Shown: piece by piece, positions 45,690-60,900 of the stretch
Position numbering within the stretch: position 1 is the first letter of the stretch
Layout of the letters: each line of letters opens with the position of its first letter
Assembly (NCBI GenBank): GCA_021018815.1
Contig: JAITYX010000146.1
Span: 248,001 to 312,000 of the forward strand
Source of the DNA: Talinum fruticosum
Lineage: Eukaryota > Streptophyta > Magnoliopsida > Caryophyllales > Talinaceae
Direction: 5' to 3'
Length of the DNA: 64,000 nucleotides
Position numbers and translations under genes: made by a program
The notes under the pieces: generated by a model
Seen by the model: only the letters and a program-made list of their open reading frames with translations
What the model was told of the DNA's origin: nothing
Database searches by the model: none

Positions 45690-47778
45690 ATGGAGAAGAA
45701 CCCTCCGGCCGACCCTATTAGCTTGAAGAATCCATCGAATAATATCCCTCCCTCAGGAAAATCCATTCTTCTTAGCAAATCATCTAGCTTTACCGTCCAT
45801 GCAGATCGTCCCCGCCCTCTTCCTCTTCGAAGAGCCCTTTCTTCTGTTGATAAATCATGTGGGGTTGGCGCCACTGATAATGATCCCGACAGTGAGAAAA
45901 AGGAATGCGATCGCCAACCAACCTTGGATGAGGTTTCCCATGAGATTGATGGTCTCATTGACATGCTTTCATCTATGGAAGATAAGTCTAATGTCCCAGA
46001 AATTCCCAAGTCAGTAGAGACGTTCGCCAATATGATCCAATCAGAAATTGATAAGTATGATTCTGGGGACTCCCAATTGAAATTTGGGCAAGATCCTGAA
46101 CAGGACAAACTGGTGATTGACGCAATGAATAGAGTATTCAAATTGATCAACTTGTTGGGAACTTTTCCATCAGATAAGAAGATCAGCCAATTATTATCGT
46201 TGGTGATCCTTATCCTCCAACGCACTATGTCTATCATGGAGGAAGATCTTCGTACACTTCTAGAAGATTCAATGAAACCTCCTTCCCCTGACTCCAACAA
46301 GACTCCCAAATCCAATGAGCAGCCTGAATCGGATGAACCAAAACCCAAGGAAGAGGAGGAGGAGGAGGAGGAGGAGGAGGATAAGGACGTATACCCACCG
46401 GGAATAACCCAAGAGATGGCAACGAGCATGAAGATGATTGTTTCCTCGATGATCTCAGCAGGGTATGAAACAGAATGTTGCCTGGTATACACGGCCTTAA
46501 GAAGAAGCGCGTTCAAGAAAGGAATAAAGCAGCAAGGGTTGCACAAGGTAAGCATGGATGAGGTCCAGAAGATGCAATGGGAGGCATTAGAAGGGCATAT
46601 TTCCAGCTGGATCAAGGGCGTCAAACATGTAGCCCAAGTCCTCTTGCCCGGGGAAAAGAGGCTTTGTGACTTGCTCTTCTCGTCTTCCTCAACCGCAGAG
46701 GACATGATCGCCAAATTGGCGAGGTCACTTGTCATCTTATTTATTAATTTTGCCGAGGCAGTGGCCATGACTAAACGATCAGCTGAGAGGCTCTTCAAGG
46801 TGCTCGATGTCTATGAGGCTCTGACTGAGCTCAGTTCGGCTATTGATGGGTCCATGGGCTCCACCGAAACTGCCAAAGCGTTCAAGACAGAGATTGCATC
46901 TGTGCAACGTCGCCTTGGGGAAGCTGCTGTATGCATTTTTGTGACCTGGAAAATTCAATCAGAAATGACGTCGCTAGAACTCCCGTCCCAAATGGGGCGG
47001 TCCACCCCTTGACCCGATACACCATGAACTACCTCCGGTATGCTTGCGATTTTAAGCAGACTCTCCAGGAAGTGTTCTCAATGCACCAGATCACGGAGCA
47101 ACGTTTAGAGCGGTTGGAGCCCACTAGAGACAGCGATAACAACAGCAGTGGTAGCAACGGTGACGAATCATCAGGGTCCAAGCAAAAACACCGTTTGCTA
47201 TGGAGCTTATGACGATCATGAACCTTCTGGATGGGAACCTGGAGGAGAAATCGAAGCTGTATAAAGACCCTTCCCTTGGCTACATCTTCTTGATGAACAA
47301 CGGCAGGTACATCCTCCAGAAGATAAAGGAATCTACAGAGATTCATGGATTGGTGGACAATGAATATCAAAGGAAGAAGTCACTAGAGCTGAGAGGGTAC
47401 CACAAGAACTATCAAAGGGAGACATGGGGAAGAGTGCTTCAGTGCCTAAATCAAGAGGGGTTGCAAGTGAATGGGAAGGTCCATAAGCCAGTGTTGAAGG
47501 AGAGATTCAAGAATTTCAATCAGATATTCGATGAGATTCAACGGACACAAAGTTCATGGGTGGTGAGTGATGAACAGCTACAGTCAGAGCTCCAAGTTTC
47601 CATATCCTCGATCATGATCCCAGCTTACAGGTCCTTCTTGGCAAGATTTGGCAACTACTTCACCCCAGGAAGGCAGTATGAGAAGCATATCAAATACCAG
47701 CCTGAAGATATTGAATCCGCCATCGAAGGCTTGTTTGATGGTAATAACCAAAATTACTCTATGGCTAGGAGAAGATGA
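45690..47778 (+). CDS. Exocyst subunit EXO70 family protein, intronless
   Basis: EXO70 tethers secretory vessels to the plasma membrane as part of the exocyst and binds phosphoinositides and small GTPases. The frame starts at ATG 45690 (MEKNPPADP) and needs two extra bases to run to the stop at 47778, giving about 696 aa, normal for the family. The Pfam Exo70 core is clear: YETECCLVYTALRR, GEKRLCDLLFSSSS, LFKVLDVYEAL, then CDLENSIRND, GAVHPLTRYTMNYL, LYKDPSLGYIFLMNNGRYI, RETWGRVLQCL, FKNFNQIFDE, SWVVSDEQLQSEL and YRSFLARFGNYF. The breaks are at the T-run 46936-46940 and the A-run 47184-47188, each one base short. The N-terminus is Pro/Ser-rich, and a run of Glu (46355-46380) sits before the core. 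The lack of introns and the N-terminal style suggest the EXO70C-like group, but I am not sure of the subclade. Confidence 0.92.
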
Positions 47779-49760
47779 GACTTCTATTCTCAAGGACACA
47801 GACACGCAAACTCCTTTTTTACCCCTTTGTTTTGACCACTTTTTAAAAGAAATATACAACCTCTTTTTATATCCATCAAATTTTGTAACTTGAATTTATT
47901 TTAATGTGAATTGAAAAGGCAGCCGCGATCACAGGCTTCTTCGTGAGTAAGATGGTTCGGTTGGACGAAATACAGTTTAATTATCATTACTTCACATAAT
48001 TGTAGAATTGAAGCACATACCCAAAAAAAAAAAAAAGGGAAAAGGGGATGGGGGCTACCTTAGGTTGTTAAATATAGGAACTGCTTGGGCATGAATCCTC
48101 AAATGGCAGTTTTTTCAACGGAGCAATTTGCATTTATCTGGCCTGGTTAGGGCTAGGCATTTCTATTGAACTTAGCCCGGTGATTGTACACCTAATCGTC
48201 CACTCACTAAGTCCATCAGGTCAAACCTTGTATATCCACTCATTTTTCCCTCAATGATTTCTATACCCAAAAGTTGGCTCAATCACAATACTTTTAATTA
48301 CAATTACTCAAATATTAGGGACCTTGTGTTGGAAAATATACTCAATCTGTGAAAAAAAGATATTATGTTGGAAAATATATATGAGCATTCCTGACAATTC
48401 AGACTTGGTACATCTCCAGTGATGCAAATCTTGAAAATTTTATGAGCTGATTGTGGTAGAAGTTTGTTCTACTAGATGCCATGTTTATGAGCTTTATTAT
48501 ATGATTGGAGAATATCTTCTACTTTTAAGATTAGCTTTATATGAGCTTTAACTTTCATTTTCATTTTATAGATGCCATGTTTATGCAAGCCAACCTCCTA
48601 ATTTCACGCTCTTAAGCAAGCCTTGCTCTTAAAAACAAAAATAAAAAAATGTGTTTCTAACATTGCTGTACAATAGTGAAGGTCAATAATAATAACCCCA
48701 ACCCTTTTTACTTTCGACTAGTAATGTCACAAATTAAATATCAGTTTTATAAACTATGATACAACTGACTATAATTATTTTATTTATAATCTCTCTATCA
48801 CTAATTTGGATATTTTGGTTATATATTTAAGATATTTCATTGTCTGATGAGAATATTTGTGAATGCAGTAGCGCGTGACGGAGGGCGTATATAAAGAAAA
48901 AATAGGGCGCCCTAATTAGAAATAAAGCGGCAACAAATAAAGGAATGGGGACAATTGCCAACAAATCAAGGAAAAGGATATCTTTTGAAAATAAGTTACG
49001 GAAAAAATTAAAAATAGAAAGCTGATGAGAGAATAGAATGACATTGACAAACGATGGTACGTGAGACATGTGACACTTGGCAACTTCTTTACCCCTTCCA
49101 ATCTCAAATAAAGGATATAAACAAACCCAACCTGTGCTGAGCTGCTCGTAAGTAATATATCTCACGATATTAAAATATATAAAAATTAAAAAGGGAGCTG
49201 AATACTTTAATTCATATTTAAATCTATTAGACTTGGTTTGGAAATTATTTTGATTATAGGCCGGTTAATATACAGTTTAATAAATTTATTTTTTACAAGA
49301 TAAAACAATTTTGGAATGCGGATAACTGAGAAATTGAAGAGATTGGAGTGCATGCCACCACATACCAAAATAGCGATGTGAATGGTTCCTGCAGGAAAAG
49401 TGAAGATCAGAGTACGTAGCTACCACGAATAAAGCTGTTTAATTGAAGCTCGTGGAGTTTGGCTCCGAATATTTAGTGCCCAGCTAGCTGAGTTATTCTA
49501 AGACGTGCAGTGCAGTAAGTGCGGAGGCTCTCTCTCTCCCTCTCCCTCTCCCTCTCCCTCTCCCTCTCTCCCTCCTTCCTTGAGAGTTCCCATTCCTACT
49601 ACATACGTACTGCCAGTCCCAGCCTGCATTTGAGCTAGCAGAGGTAAGTGAAGCAGCAGATTCAATAACCCTTATCATCGAATGAAGACGATCTTGGTTG
49701 CTGACCAGTGATTGAACATAGAAAATTTAAGAGGCAGAAGGTAATAAAAGATCAGAGAGG
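47779..49760. other. Spacer between EXO70 and the MADS-box gene
   Basis: The left part is the EXO70 3' UTR. The rest is AT-rich without recognised genes until the CT-rich leader at 49528-49579. Frames on the minus strand at 48827-49165 show no domain. Confidence 0.5.
49528..49579. repeat. (CTCTCC)n leader microsatellite of the MADS gene
   Basis: Pure pyrimidine repeat about 180 bp before the MADS start codon; such CT tracts are frequent in plant 5' UTRs and promoters. Confidence 0.9.
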
Positions 49761-52296
<2,536 letters not shown>

Positions 52297-55200
52297 AGAC
52301 AAATGCATCAGAAGACATTGTCAACTAAATATAGTTTACTCATCACTAGTATAAACTTAATTTTATACTTATATTTAAAGATGCTTTCTTCAGACACTTG
52401 CAGTAGAAGACATAGTTAATATGGTTTGAGTACTCAAAAAATAAATATGCTTCTCTCCTAGTAGGGATATGTGCTGAGTTCCTTGTACCAGCCAGTTAAA
52501 CGTTAAATCTTGTTTAATTATATCTTGTTGTTGCTATTATTAGAATCTACATATATTATGCTTGTTAGTTTTTGTTTTTTTAGAAATAAAGTTACTACCT
52601 TTGATACCGTTAGAATATTTTTTTCAAAAACTTTAAAGAAAGAATAAAGTATACGAAGCACATGACATGATAGAGTGTTACTTTATACTTTTAAAAGTGA
52701 GTCATGCAATAAGATATGCATATCTTAATGGTATATTTATTAATTTCTAAATTAAAAAAAATGTGCTACAATGGTATATAAAAATATCACATATCTGATG
52801 AATGCAAGCTAAGGTACTAGAAATAAATAGAGAGACGTTTTGGTTTGGTTGGTAAGAAGATGCAGGGATGGATGAAGCTTGAGCTTATCCGATGGGAGCC
52901 CAATTAATTAAAAAATAGAAAAAGGAAATTAGAGGATGGATTGAAAGATGACATGATTCGATAGGTTAAAGTTGAATATAACAACATAAGTTTGAAAACA
53001 AAACAGTTGATGAGGACTGGCGCTATTATATGAATGGTGACGATGATTGACCATTGGAATTTGGAATTTAATTAGGATTAGCAACGTCGCTAATGTTATA
53101 CTGCAAGCACCTCACATCCCATCCCTGATCAGGATTAGAGACGCTTAGTTAGTTGATGGTTTTTTTAATGAATTATCTCTAATAATTTTATCAGCCTCCC
53201 CAAACTCAACACTCTCACATCCCAAACTATATATATATATAGTACTACTACTACTACTACTACTCTATTATATAACAAGCATTAAGCACTCACCCAAAAT
53301 AATAAAATTTAAAGCAAATAATTATTTACCCAAAAATAACTAAACACTACTCATTGTTAGCTTCTAACATCTACCAACCCCAACAAATTTAGACCACTCT
53401 AAATCTAAAAGTTCTAGAATAATTACAATATTATATATTTGATATAAATTTTCTGATAAAGTATCACTTATTGGAGGTATTGAGATGACTAATAATATAG
53501 TTTTAGAGTGACCTTTTAATTTAGGATGACTAAAGGAGTGATTTTGATCAATCACTCTATATAAACTAATAGCCACTCTATATCATAACAATGCTCGTCT
53601 AATAATATATCTTGTCTCACACAAGACTTACTCGTATAATTAAATATATAGTAGCATATAAAGTGTTGATTGAGGTGATAGTAATTTCACTTTAATAATA
53701 AGGAGAATATAAGTTTGAATCTCCAAAAGCACACTTGTTAGGATAGCTTTTACTTTAAATGCTCACACCTTAAAACCCTTGATTAGATTAAAATATAGAA
53801 ATATTCAATTAGTAATATGTTTAATTAGCATGCAAAAAGTTGAATGCTTGCGCTGTACGCAGACGACTTTAGCAAGAGAGATACTTACAAGGGAAATGTT
53901 AGTCTTTAATATTCTCAAATGACATACAATTTTGTCTTGACTATTACTTTTAAAAATATATCTCACAGTTTTCTAAACTAAAACAAATTCAATATATGAG
54001 CGATGATTAGGTTTTTAAAAAATAAATTCAAACCTTATGGAACTTATGGTGGTACTTCTAAATTTTAGTAAAATCGTTTGAAATTTTAAAAAAATATAAA
54101 AAAAAAACAAACTCATGGAGACATCTTGTCTAAAGTTACATAAAATACAGTAAACAAACTCTTGATAAGAAATCCAAATCATCTCTTCACGTACCTTCTC
54201 GCAAATTTTTATATAACATGCAAGTCTAAGTAAGTCAACAGATTGAAATACTACTACTATTATTATATATTAAAAGTTGAGTTGAAGCAATGTATGAGCC
54301 ACACATAAGACGCCATATAGGATGTCAAATAGGTAGATTCAATGTAATTTAAATTCAATTTAATATTAGAATTATTCACATTAACATTAAATATAATAGA
54401 CATTAAGAATAAAAAGTATATTAATTAAAATAGAAAAAAATTAAGAGACATATTTATTTAGTGTTTGTAATAAATTATATAATTTAATATATTACTTTAT
54501 TATTGTTATTAAAAAAACTATTTTTCAACTTATAATTAATTTTTATTATTATAAATTAATTAAAAATAATTAAATTATTAAAAAATTATTTAATATTCTT
54601 GTCCCTAGTTAAGTAAATAAATATTCCAATTCTGTTAGTAATATTTTGACTTTGAAATGGTTATTTTTTTATAAAAAAAATAAAAAATCATCCTTTCACA
54701 TAGAGGAAAAGAGAAGGAAAAAGAGTCACAGGAGAGGAGAAGGGGCATTTTGTCGTTTCAAGAAAAATAAAAGGGTAGTCATTTTGTAACCACATGATTT
54801 ATTTATTTTTCGAAATAACAAGACGGTTTGGCGTTGACAATTACAAGCAGGGAGATTATATATGCATAAAGATTTAATATAATACAGTCTCATTGTCAGA
54901 ATTATATATACGTGAATAGCTTGGCTTGAATTGGATGCCATTTTAATATGCATATTTTGTGGTTCTGGCTTCATTTCGCTTAATTAGCTAAATTTGTTTG
55001 TATGTTTCCATCCTCTCTCAGCTTCTTCCATTCCTTTGCCTTGGTATTCTTCCATTCGTGAGTAACCCAAAGTTCATTTCTTCTCAGCCTTTGCTGCCAT
55101 GGCTACATAAATTGTTGCATACTTTCACTTGTTTAGTGCCTTGTGCTTTTAGTTTTTGTAGCCTATCGTTGTGGCTCTTAGCTTTTCAACATGTAGACTG

Positions 55201-55343
55201 CGAATAATGGTTGTGTCTCAGTTAGAATCTAGCAATTCTAATTCCGAAAAACTACAGTCTGGATCGACATATTTCTTATTACTGTGTCATCTTGGTTGGG
55301 AAAGAATGGAGGAGTTGAAATTAGAAAAAGAAAAAACAAGGGT
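52297..55343. other. AT-rich spacer between MADS-box and SAUR genes
   Basis: No gene is recognised. It contains a (TAC)n microsatellite at 53242-53263 and a region at 53385-53580 with repeated CACTCTA words that could be a decayed MITE, though I could not define its ends. The last 300 bp before 55344 is the SAUR promoter and leader. Confidence 0.45.
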
Positions 55344-55829
55344 ATGTTAAAGAAGACATGGGAGAGATGCAAGTCATTTGGCAACCTACAAATAACGAAA
55401 AAGATGGGCCCAACTCCAACCTGCAGCAGGTCAAGCAGTTCATCACCTTCTCCGATGGTGAAGAGCAAGTCATGGTCATCCCTGTGCCCTCCTAGCCCTA
55501 CGCCACCTTCTACTCCGGGGAAGAAGCCCCAGCACGGGTGCTTCTCGGTTTACGTGGGGCCAGATAAGCAGAGGTTTGTGATAAAGGTGGAGTGTACCAA
55601 GCATCCCCTCTTCAAGATGCTGCTTGAAGAGGCAGAGTTGGAGTACGGGTTTCACAGCGATGGCCCCCTCATGCTTCCTTGCGATGTTGATTCCTTCGTC
55701 AAGGTGTTGATTGAGATGGACGGAGATGATGATGTTAGCCAGCGGGGGTGTAGACTTCCCAGCCCCAGGAATCCCTCTTCTTACAACCTCCTTAGCCCTC
55801 CTACGCTCCTTGCCTTTAATCAATTCTGA
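55344..55829 (+). CDS. SAUR-family auxin-responsive protein, intronless
   Basis: Small auxin up RNA protein. Family members promote cell expansion, in part by inhibiting PP2C-D phosphatases that restrain plasma-membrane H+-ATPases. The single-exon 161-aa frame is intact. The SAUR core is GCFSVYVGPDKQRFVIKVEC, then HPLFKMLLEEAELEYGF and GPLMLPCDVDSFVKVL. The N-terminus is basic (MLKKTWERCKSFGNLQ) followed by a Ser/Pro-rich linker with several S-P pairs, as in the longer SAURs. ATG 55344 is preferred because an open extension upstream lacks an in-frame ATG and is not conserved in character. A Pro/Ser-rich tail follows the core. Intronless structure is normal for SAURs. Lack of a second copy nearby makes this a solitary SAUR rather than part of a cluster. 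Confidence 0.93.
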   Translation: MLKKTWERCKSFGNLQITKKMGPTPTCSRSSSSSPSPMVKSKSWSSLCPPSPTPPSTPGKKPQHGCFSVYVGPDKQRFVIKVECTKHPLFKMLLEEAELEYGFHSDGPLMLPCDVDSFVKVLIEMDGDDDVSQRGCRLPSPRNPSSYNLLSPPTLLAFNQF

Positions 55830-57915
55830 ATTTTTCTTCTAATTAACTAATTCCCGTCCTCATCACTCATCATCTACTTTTATTTGCATCTTATTCCCTT
55901 ACAAATATGTCATATATACTCAACTTCTGCTATGGACATTACAGCAAAAGAGCTGCTCTTTATTCATGTAAATTATGAGGACAACAAAAGGTATCTCACA
56001 TAATAAAAATCTTACAAGTTTAAGTCTTTATGACTAATACCATTCTCCCATATTTAATTATTATTATAGCCGGAAAAAATTTGTTATTATAAATCTATTT
56101 TTAATTAAACTCCATGGATCATACAAAAACTGCTTTTCTTCTTATAATTTGTTATTATTGATTTTCAACTTGATCAATATCTCAATTCTCTCAAAATAAA
56201 AGTAGTAATATGCATTCGTCTCACATAAGAGTTACTATGAAGAATGAACTTCGTTAAGGGTGACTTCTTTTGAAATTTTGAATTAATATGACTAATAGCT
56301 TATAATAGAACAAATTCTTAATTCGAGTATTACTATTAATTCATTAAAAGATGACTTTTATTTAATTCACTTCTAAATTAATTAATTATCGGTCACCTTT
56401 TATTTAGTTAAAGTTACCACAAAAATTTTATATTTTACACTATTTTTTATTAATTTTTAGATAAAACGGACTCACATAAAACCTATTATATACCTAGTGT
56501 GATTTGTCCATTTCACACTACAAATTTGACAAAATGCTCCGTGATTTCTACGTCGCTAGCTAGACATTGACAATGCTGTATATGAAAATTCTTTTTTATC
56601 CCATGCAATCTAATTTAGTCCCTAGAAAAAAAAATTAAAAATGGAAAAAGAATTAAGTATCTAGGGGAGAATAAACATAATTCGGAAGCTGATATTTCAT
56701 AATCCTGAGTTTGAGTTACTCAGAATTTTCAAAAGGCACGTTTTGACATTCCCATCGTCTTTCTTCAAGCCAATGCGAGAGAGGAAGGGAAAAAGTATGA
56801 TGATGCTTTGATGCATACATATTGTTAGGAAATTAGTCCCGCTCTAAATTTTACCTTTGTGCATATAAAATTTAGAGCAACGATGCAACAGCGAAATTAG
56901 GATGACAAACAATATTAAGAATGAAATGAAGATCGATAAACCGAGAATGAGACAAGTGATTTAACGTGGAAACCCAAACCGGAGAAAACCACAGGTGACA
57001 CAAGCACCACAAAAATCCACTATTTTAGGAGGTACAAGAACAATCTCAACCCCAAAACTTTCCCAAAACTTGAGATAACAACTTAACCCTAAATCATATT
57101 ATTTATTTTGCTAATTATAAAATTTATATAATCGAACGACGTGCACTTCCATTCGACATTTAAATTATTTTTATGAGTGTATGTTATGCGACTAAGATGA
57201 TGGAGTGACCTTTAATGAAATTTCATAATAGTGATGGTAAAATTATGTATATGTTTAAAATAAAGATTTTGAAATTGTATATAACGTGTATAAATACGAA
57301 AGTACATGGTTATAAAACTATTAAAGATTGTATTTAAAACAAATCGTTATATTAAGGAATGAATAGTATAATTTATATGCCATATAAAAATACAATAATA
57401 ATAATAAATAAATAAATAAATGAAGAATCAGGATTTTTAGAGAAAAATACAGATTAGATTTGTTTGAATTTTATACAAAAAAATCGAGGAGTAAAATCCA
57501 ACATGTTATTTTATAGTTGAGGGATATACATTATGATTAATCTAAAATAAAGTTAATTTAAAAATATGATTGATGTGGCACCGTGCAGACAAACAGTGTT
57601 TCTAATAGTATAATCAATTTACCACGGAGGATTAATATTTTTCTGATAATTTTATTGTCATCGTGAATCTGAAGTGATTAAATATTAGCTTTGAGGGCCT
57701 TCTGAATTCCAAATCTAAGTCTGACCCAGGTGGATGAGTGGTAAAATCAAGTAGATAAACGAAAGGGCCTATGTTTGGATCCAAGTGTGTCCAGTGGGCT
57801 TCAGATGAACCAAACAGGTGTTCCTCTTTTCTTTCTCTTTTTCGGGGGTGTTGACTTGTTCAAGAAGCAGAGTGGGATGTAGAGAGCAGACAAGTGATCC
57901 AAGTGTTTGTTAACA
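55830..57915. other. AT-rich spacer with a possible retroelement scrap
   Basis: No gene is recognised. Around 56820-57010 the text includes TTTAACGTGGAAACCCAAACC and CGGAGAAAACCAC words reminiscent of sequence common in dispersed plant copia-type LTRs. No second LTR or target duplication was found. The right edge is the amidohydrolase promoter. Confidence 0.4.
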
Positions 57916-60900
57916 ATGGAAGAATCAGGAAAGAAGACGCCAGAATCAAGCATGACTATCCTCCACAACGCCATGACCGTAACCATGGATTCGCAATCCA
58001 GAGTGTTCCGGAACGGAGCTGTTGTCATCCAAGCCGACAAAATCAAAGCCATTGGTCATTCCTCCGATATCCTCCGCCTCTTCTCCTCCGTCCCCCACCA
58101 GTCCGTCGACCTCAACCACCGCTTCCTGCTCCCTGGTCCTTTCTCTCTCTCTCTCTCTCTCCATTTCAATCTCTTTATCCAGCGGGCTTTGTATGTTAAT
58201 TGAATTAGTTGTTTTCTCTTGATTAGGGTTTGTGAACACTCATGTGCATACGTCGCAGCAGCTAGCAAGGGGAATTGCGGATGATGTTGACCTGATTACC
58301 TGGTTGCACCATCGCATTTGGCCTTATGAATCTAACATCACTCACCGGGATTCTTACCTCTCCACTTTGCTTTGTGGGATTGAGCTCATTCACTCTGGGG
58401 TCTCTTTTTCTTCTCTACTACAGCTTTAAGTTTACCTACTCATCTTGTTTATTTCCTTGTTTTACTTTTCCCTTTTTGCTTTTTACTGGAATGAGGTTGT
58501 TTACAATTTTCTTTATTTCTTGCCTTGTTTGCTATTTTTCATCATCATCTCACCATCCTTCAAAAAATGGGAAAAAAATCATCGCATAATCCTTGACCAT
58601 TGTTTTCCTTTGGACTCTTCCTCACGGAAATGGTAGGCCAATAATTGTCTTTAGCAATAATGTGGGATTTTAGTTAAAGATAAGTGCATTTGTTTGTCTT
58701 CTTCAATTGGATAAATGTCAGCTGGGATATGTTTGGCCTTCCAAACCAAACCATACTAATACCCCCAATTCCTATGTAGGCAAGTTATATGCGGATTAAA
58801 TACACGCAACCTTAATCCCTAAATTGCAGTGATTCCATCTCTATTAGACCACCTAGATATAATAAAAACTTCAATTGCAGATTAAATTTACTGATTTAGT
58901 GAGCCAATCTGCTTTAGTCTATATACTCTAAAGCTGAAAAAACTACCACAAAATTGTGTTTGTTTCAGCTACTGGTAAAATGGAAATTGGGTGTACTCAG
59001 TTGTGGAAATTCTTATTCATTCATCCTGTTTGGGGCCAGAGGTTATTGATATGTGATGATCTCTCATGCAAGAAAGAAGAGAATTTTTGTTCTTGCTACT
59101 CCTTGATCCTCAACTCCTTTGTGAGGACAAGAAATTGAAAGCCACCAGTATGATGATGGTTTTAAATCCATTTAATAAGTTGCAAAGTCCAGAAATTTCT
59201 GATTGTTTTTGAAATTAGGTCACATGCTTTGCCGAAGCTGGTGGGCAGCATGTATCCGGAATGGCAAGAGCAGTGGAACAATTGGGATTGCGTGCATGTT
59301 TAACACAATCTATTATGGATTCTGGAGAGGGCTTGCCTTCTTCGTGGAGCTCTCAAAGTACTGATCAATGTATTCAGGTGGGTCCCAATCAAATTTAATT
59401 TGAGCAGAAGATTGAGGAAGTTTTTCACCAAATTTATTGTCTGTTCTAAGGTATCAGTCTCAGAAAGAGCTTTATGAGAAGCACCATGATACTGCAGATG
59501 GCCGCATCAGGATATGGTTTGGGATTAGGCAAATTATGAACTCTACTGATGAATTGCTTATTAAAACCAGGGACCTGGCTGGGGAACTGAAGACTGGAAT
59601 TCACATGGTAATAACTTACTCTATGCATCTTTTTGACCAGTCTCCTTTCCTTTCTTATTTGTGCAGATCATATCTCAGTCTTGCTCATGCACCACACCAA
59701 AATTATTTGTCAAGAACTGCGTGATATTAACATCTAGCACTAATATGATTGCCTACTGCATAAGTTGAACCATTTTTCTTGGTTTTTGCTGAGTCAATTA
59801 TTTGTTATGTTACCCTTAGATCCATGATTAGCTAAGTCCAGGTCTTTCATCTAATTGGTTGGCATATGTCCACATGTTCTGAGTTTTACTTTTATTGTTC
59901 TAGTGCTAAGGTTTGTGATTATGCATTTAAATTCTGGATTTGCCAGATGTTGTTAAAAGTTACATTTATCTAGATATCCTTAGCAATCCCTATGGTTTGC
60001 CAGTCTCGTTTTGTATGATTGCCAGTGTTTTATAACATTTTTATGATTCTTTTCTCAGTTCATATTTTTCTTTATAGCATATTGCTGAGATCCCGCATGA
60101 GAATCAAGTTGTAGTGGAGACACGGAAAGTTGATCATGGAACTGTTACACATTTGGAGAAAATAAAGTTCCTTCAGAGTAATCTCCTGGCAGCTCACAGT
60201 GTTTTTGTGAATGATGATGAGGTAACTGTGCTGCTGAGTTCTCTTTGTCCTTCTATCTGCGGATGACCTGATGTGACCACAGCTGAGATTCAGAAATTTT
60301 ACAAGTTTAAGAATATGTTTCACAACAGGGTGCACTATACAGTAGCTCTTATTGACGTCCATTTATTTCAGGAAATGCGCATTTGGAGGTGGTTCACCTC
60401 TAGTAGTTTAGGGGTAGATCATTCTTGACAGAAACAAGAGATAAACACATTTTAGCACCTGATGGAAACTAATATGAGTCTCATGATTCTTTGTTTAGGT
60501 ACCTTGTGTATCTATTGATACATAACTACTCTCTCCTCTTTCTCTTTCAGATCAATTATCTCTCAAAGGCTGGAGTTAAAGTTTCTCATTGTCCAGCTGC
60601 TGCAATGCGGATGCTTGGATTTGCACCTGTAAGGAAAATGATTGATGCTGGAGTTTGTGTCTCTTTAGGAACAGATGGGGCACCATCAAACAATCGAATG
60701 AGCATTAGTATGTGCAAAAGCTTTCATTCTTTAATCCACCCAATTTTCTTCTTTGCTGTATATTATCTTGGGGGAAGATTGAATTTTGAGTTAGTATTTT
60801 ATAAATGTTGATCTATGTTTTAACGCAAAAGAGTTGGCTTATGCGGTTGAATTGATTGTAGGCTTTGCTAGAGAAGAGTTATAAGCACTAATCAAGGAAC

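Noticed and set aside
45671..46798. 375-codon minus-strand open frame
   Set aside because: It lies opposite the EXO70 coding frame, is Ser-rich low-complexity, and matches no family; EXO70 explains the constraint.
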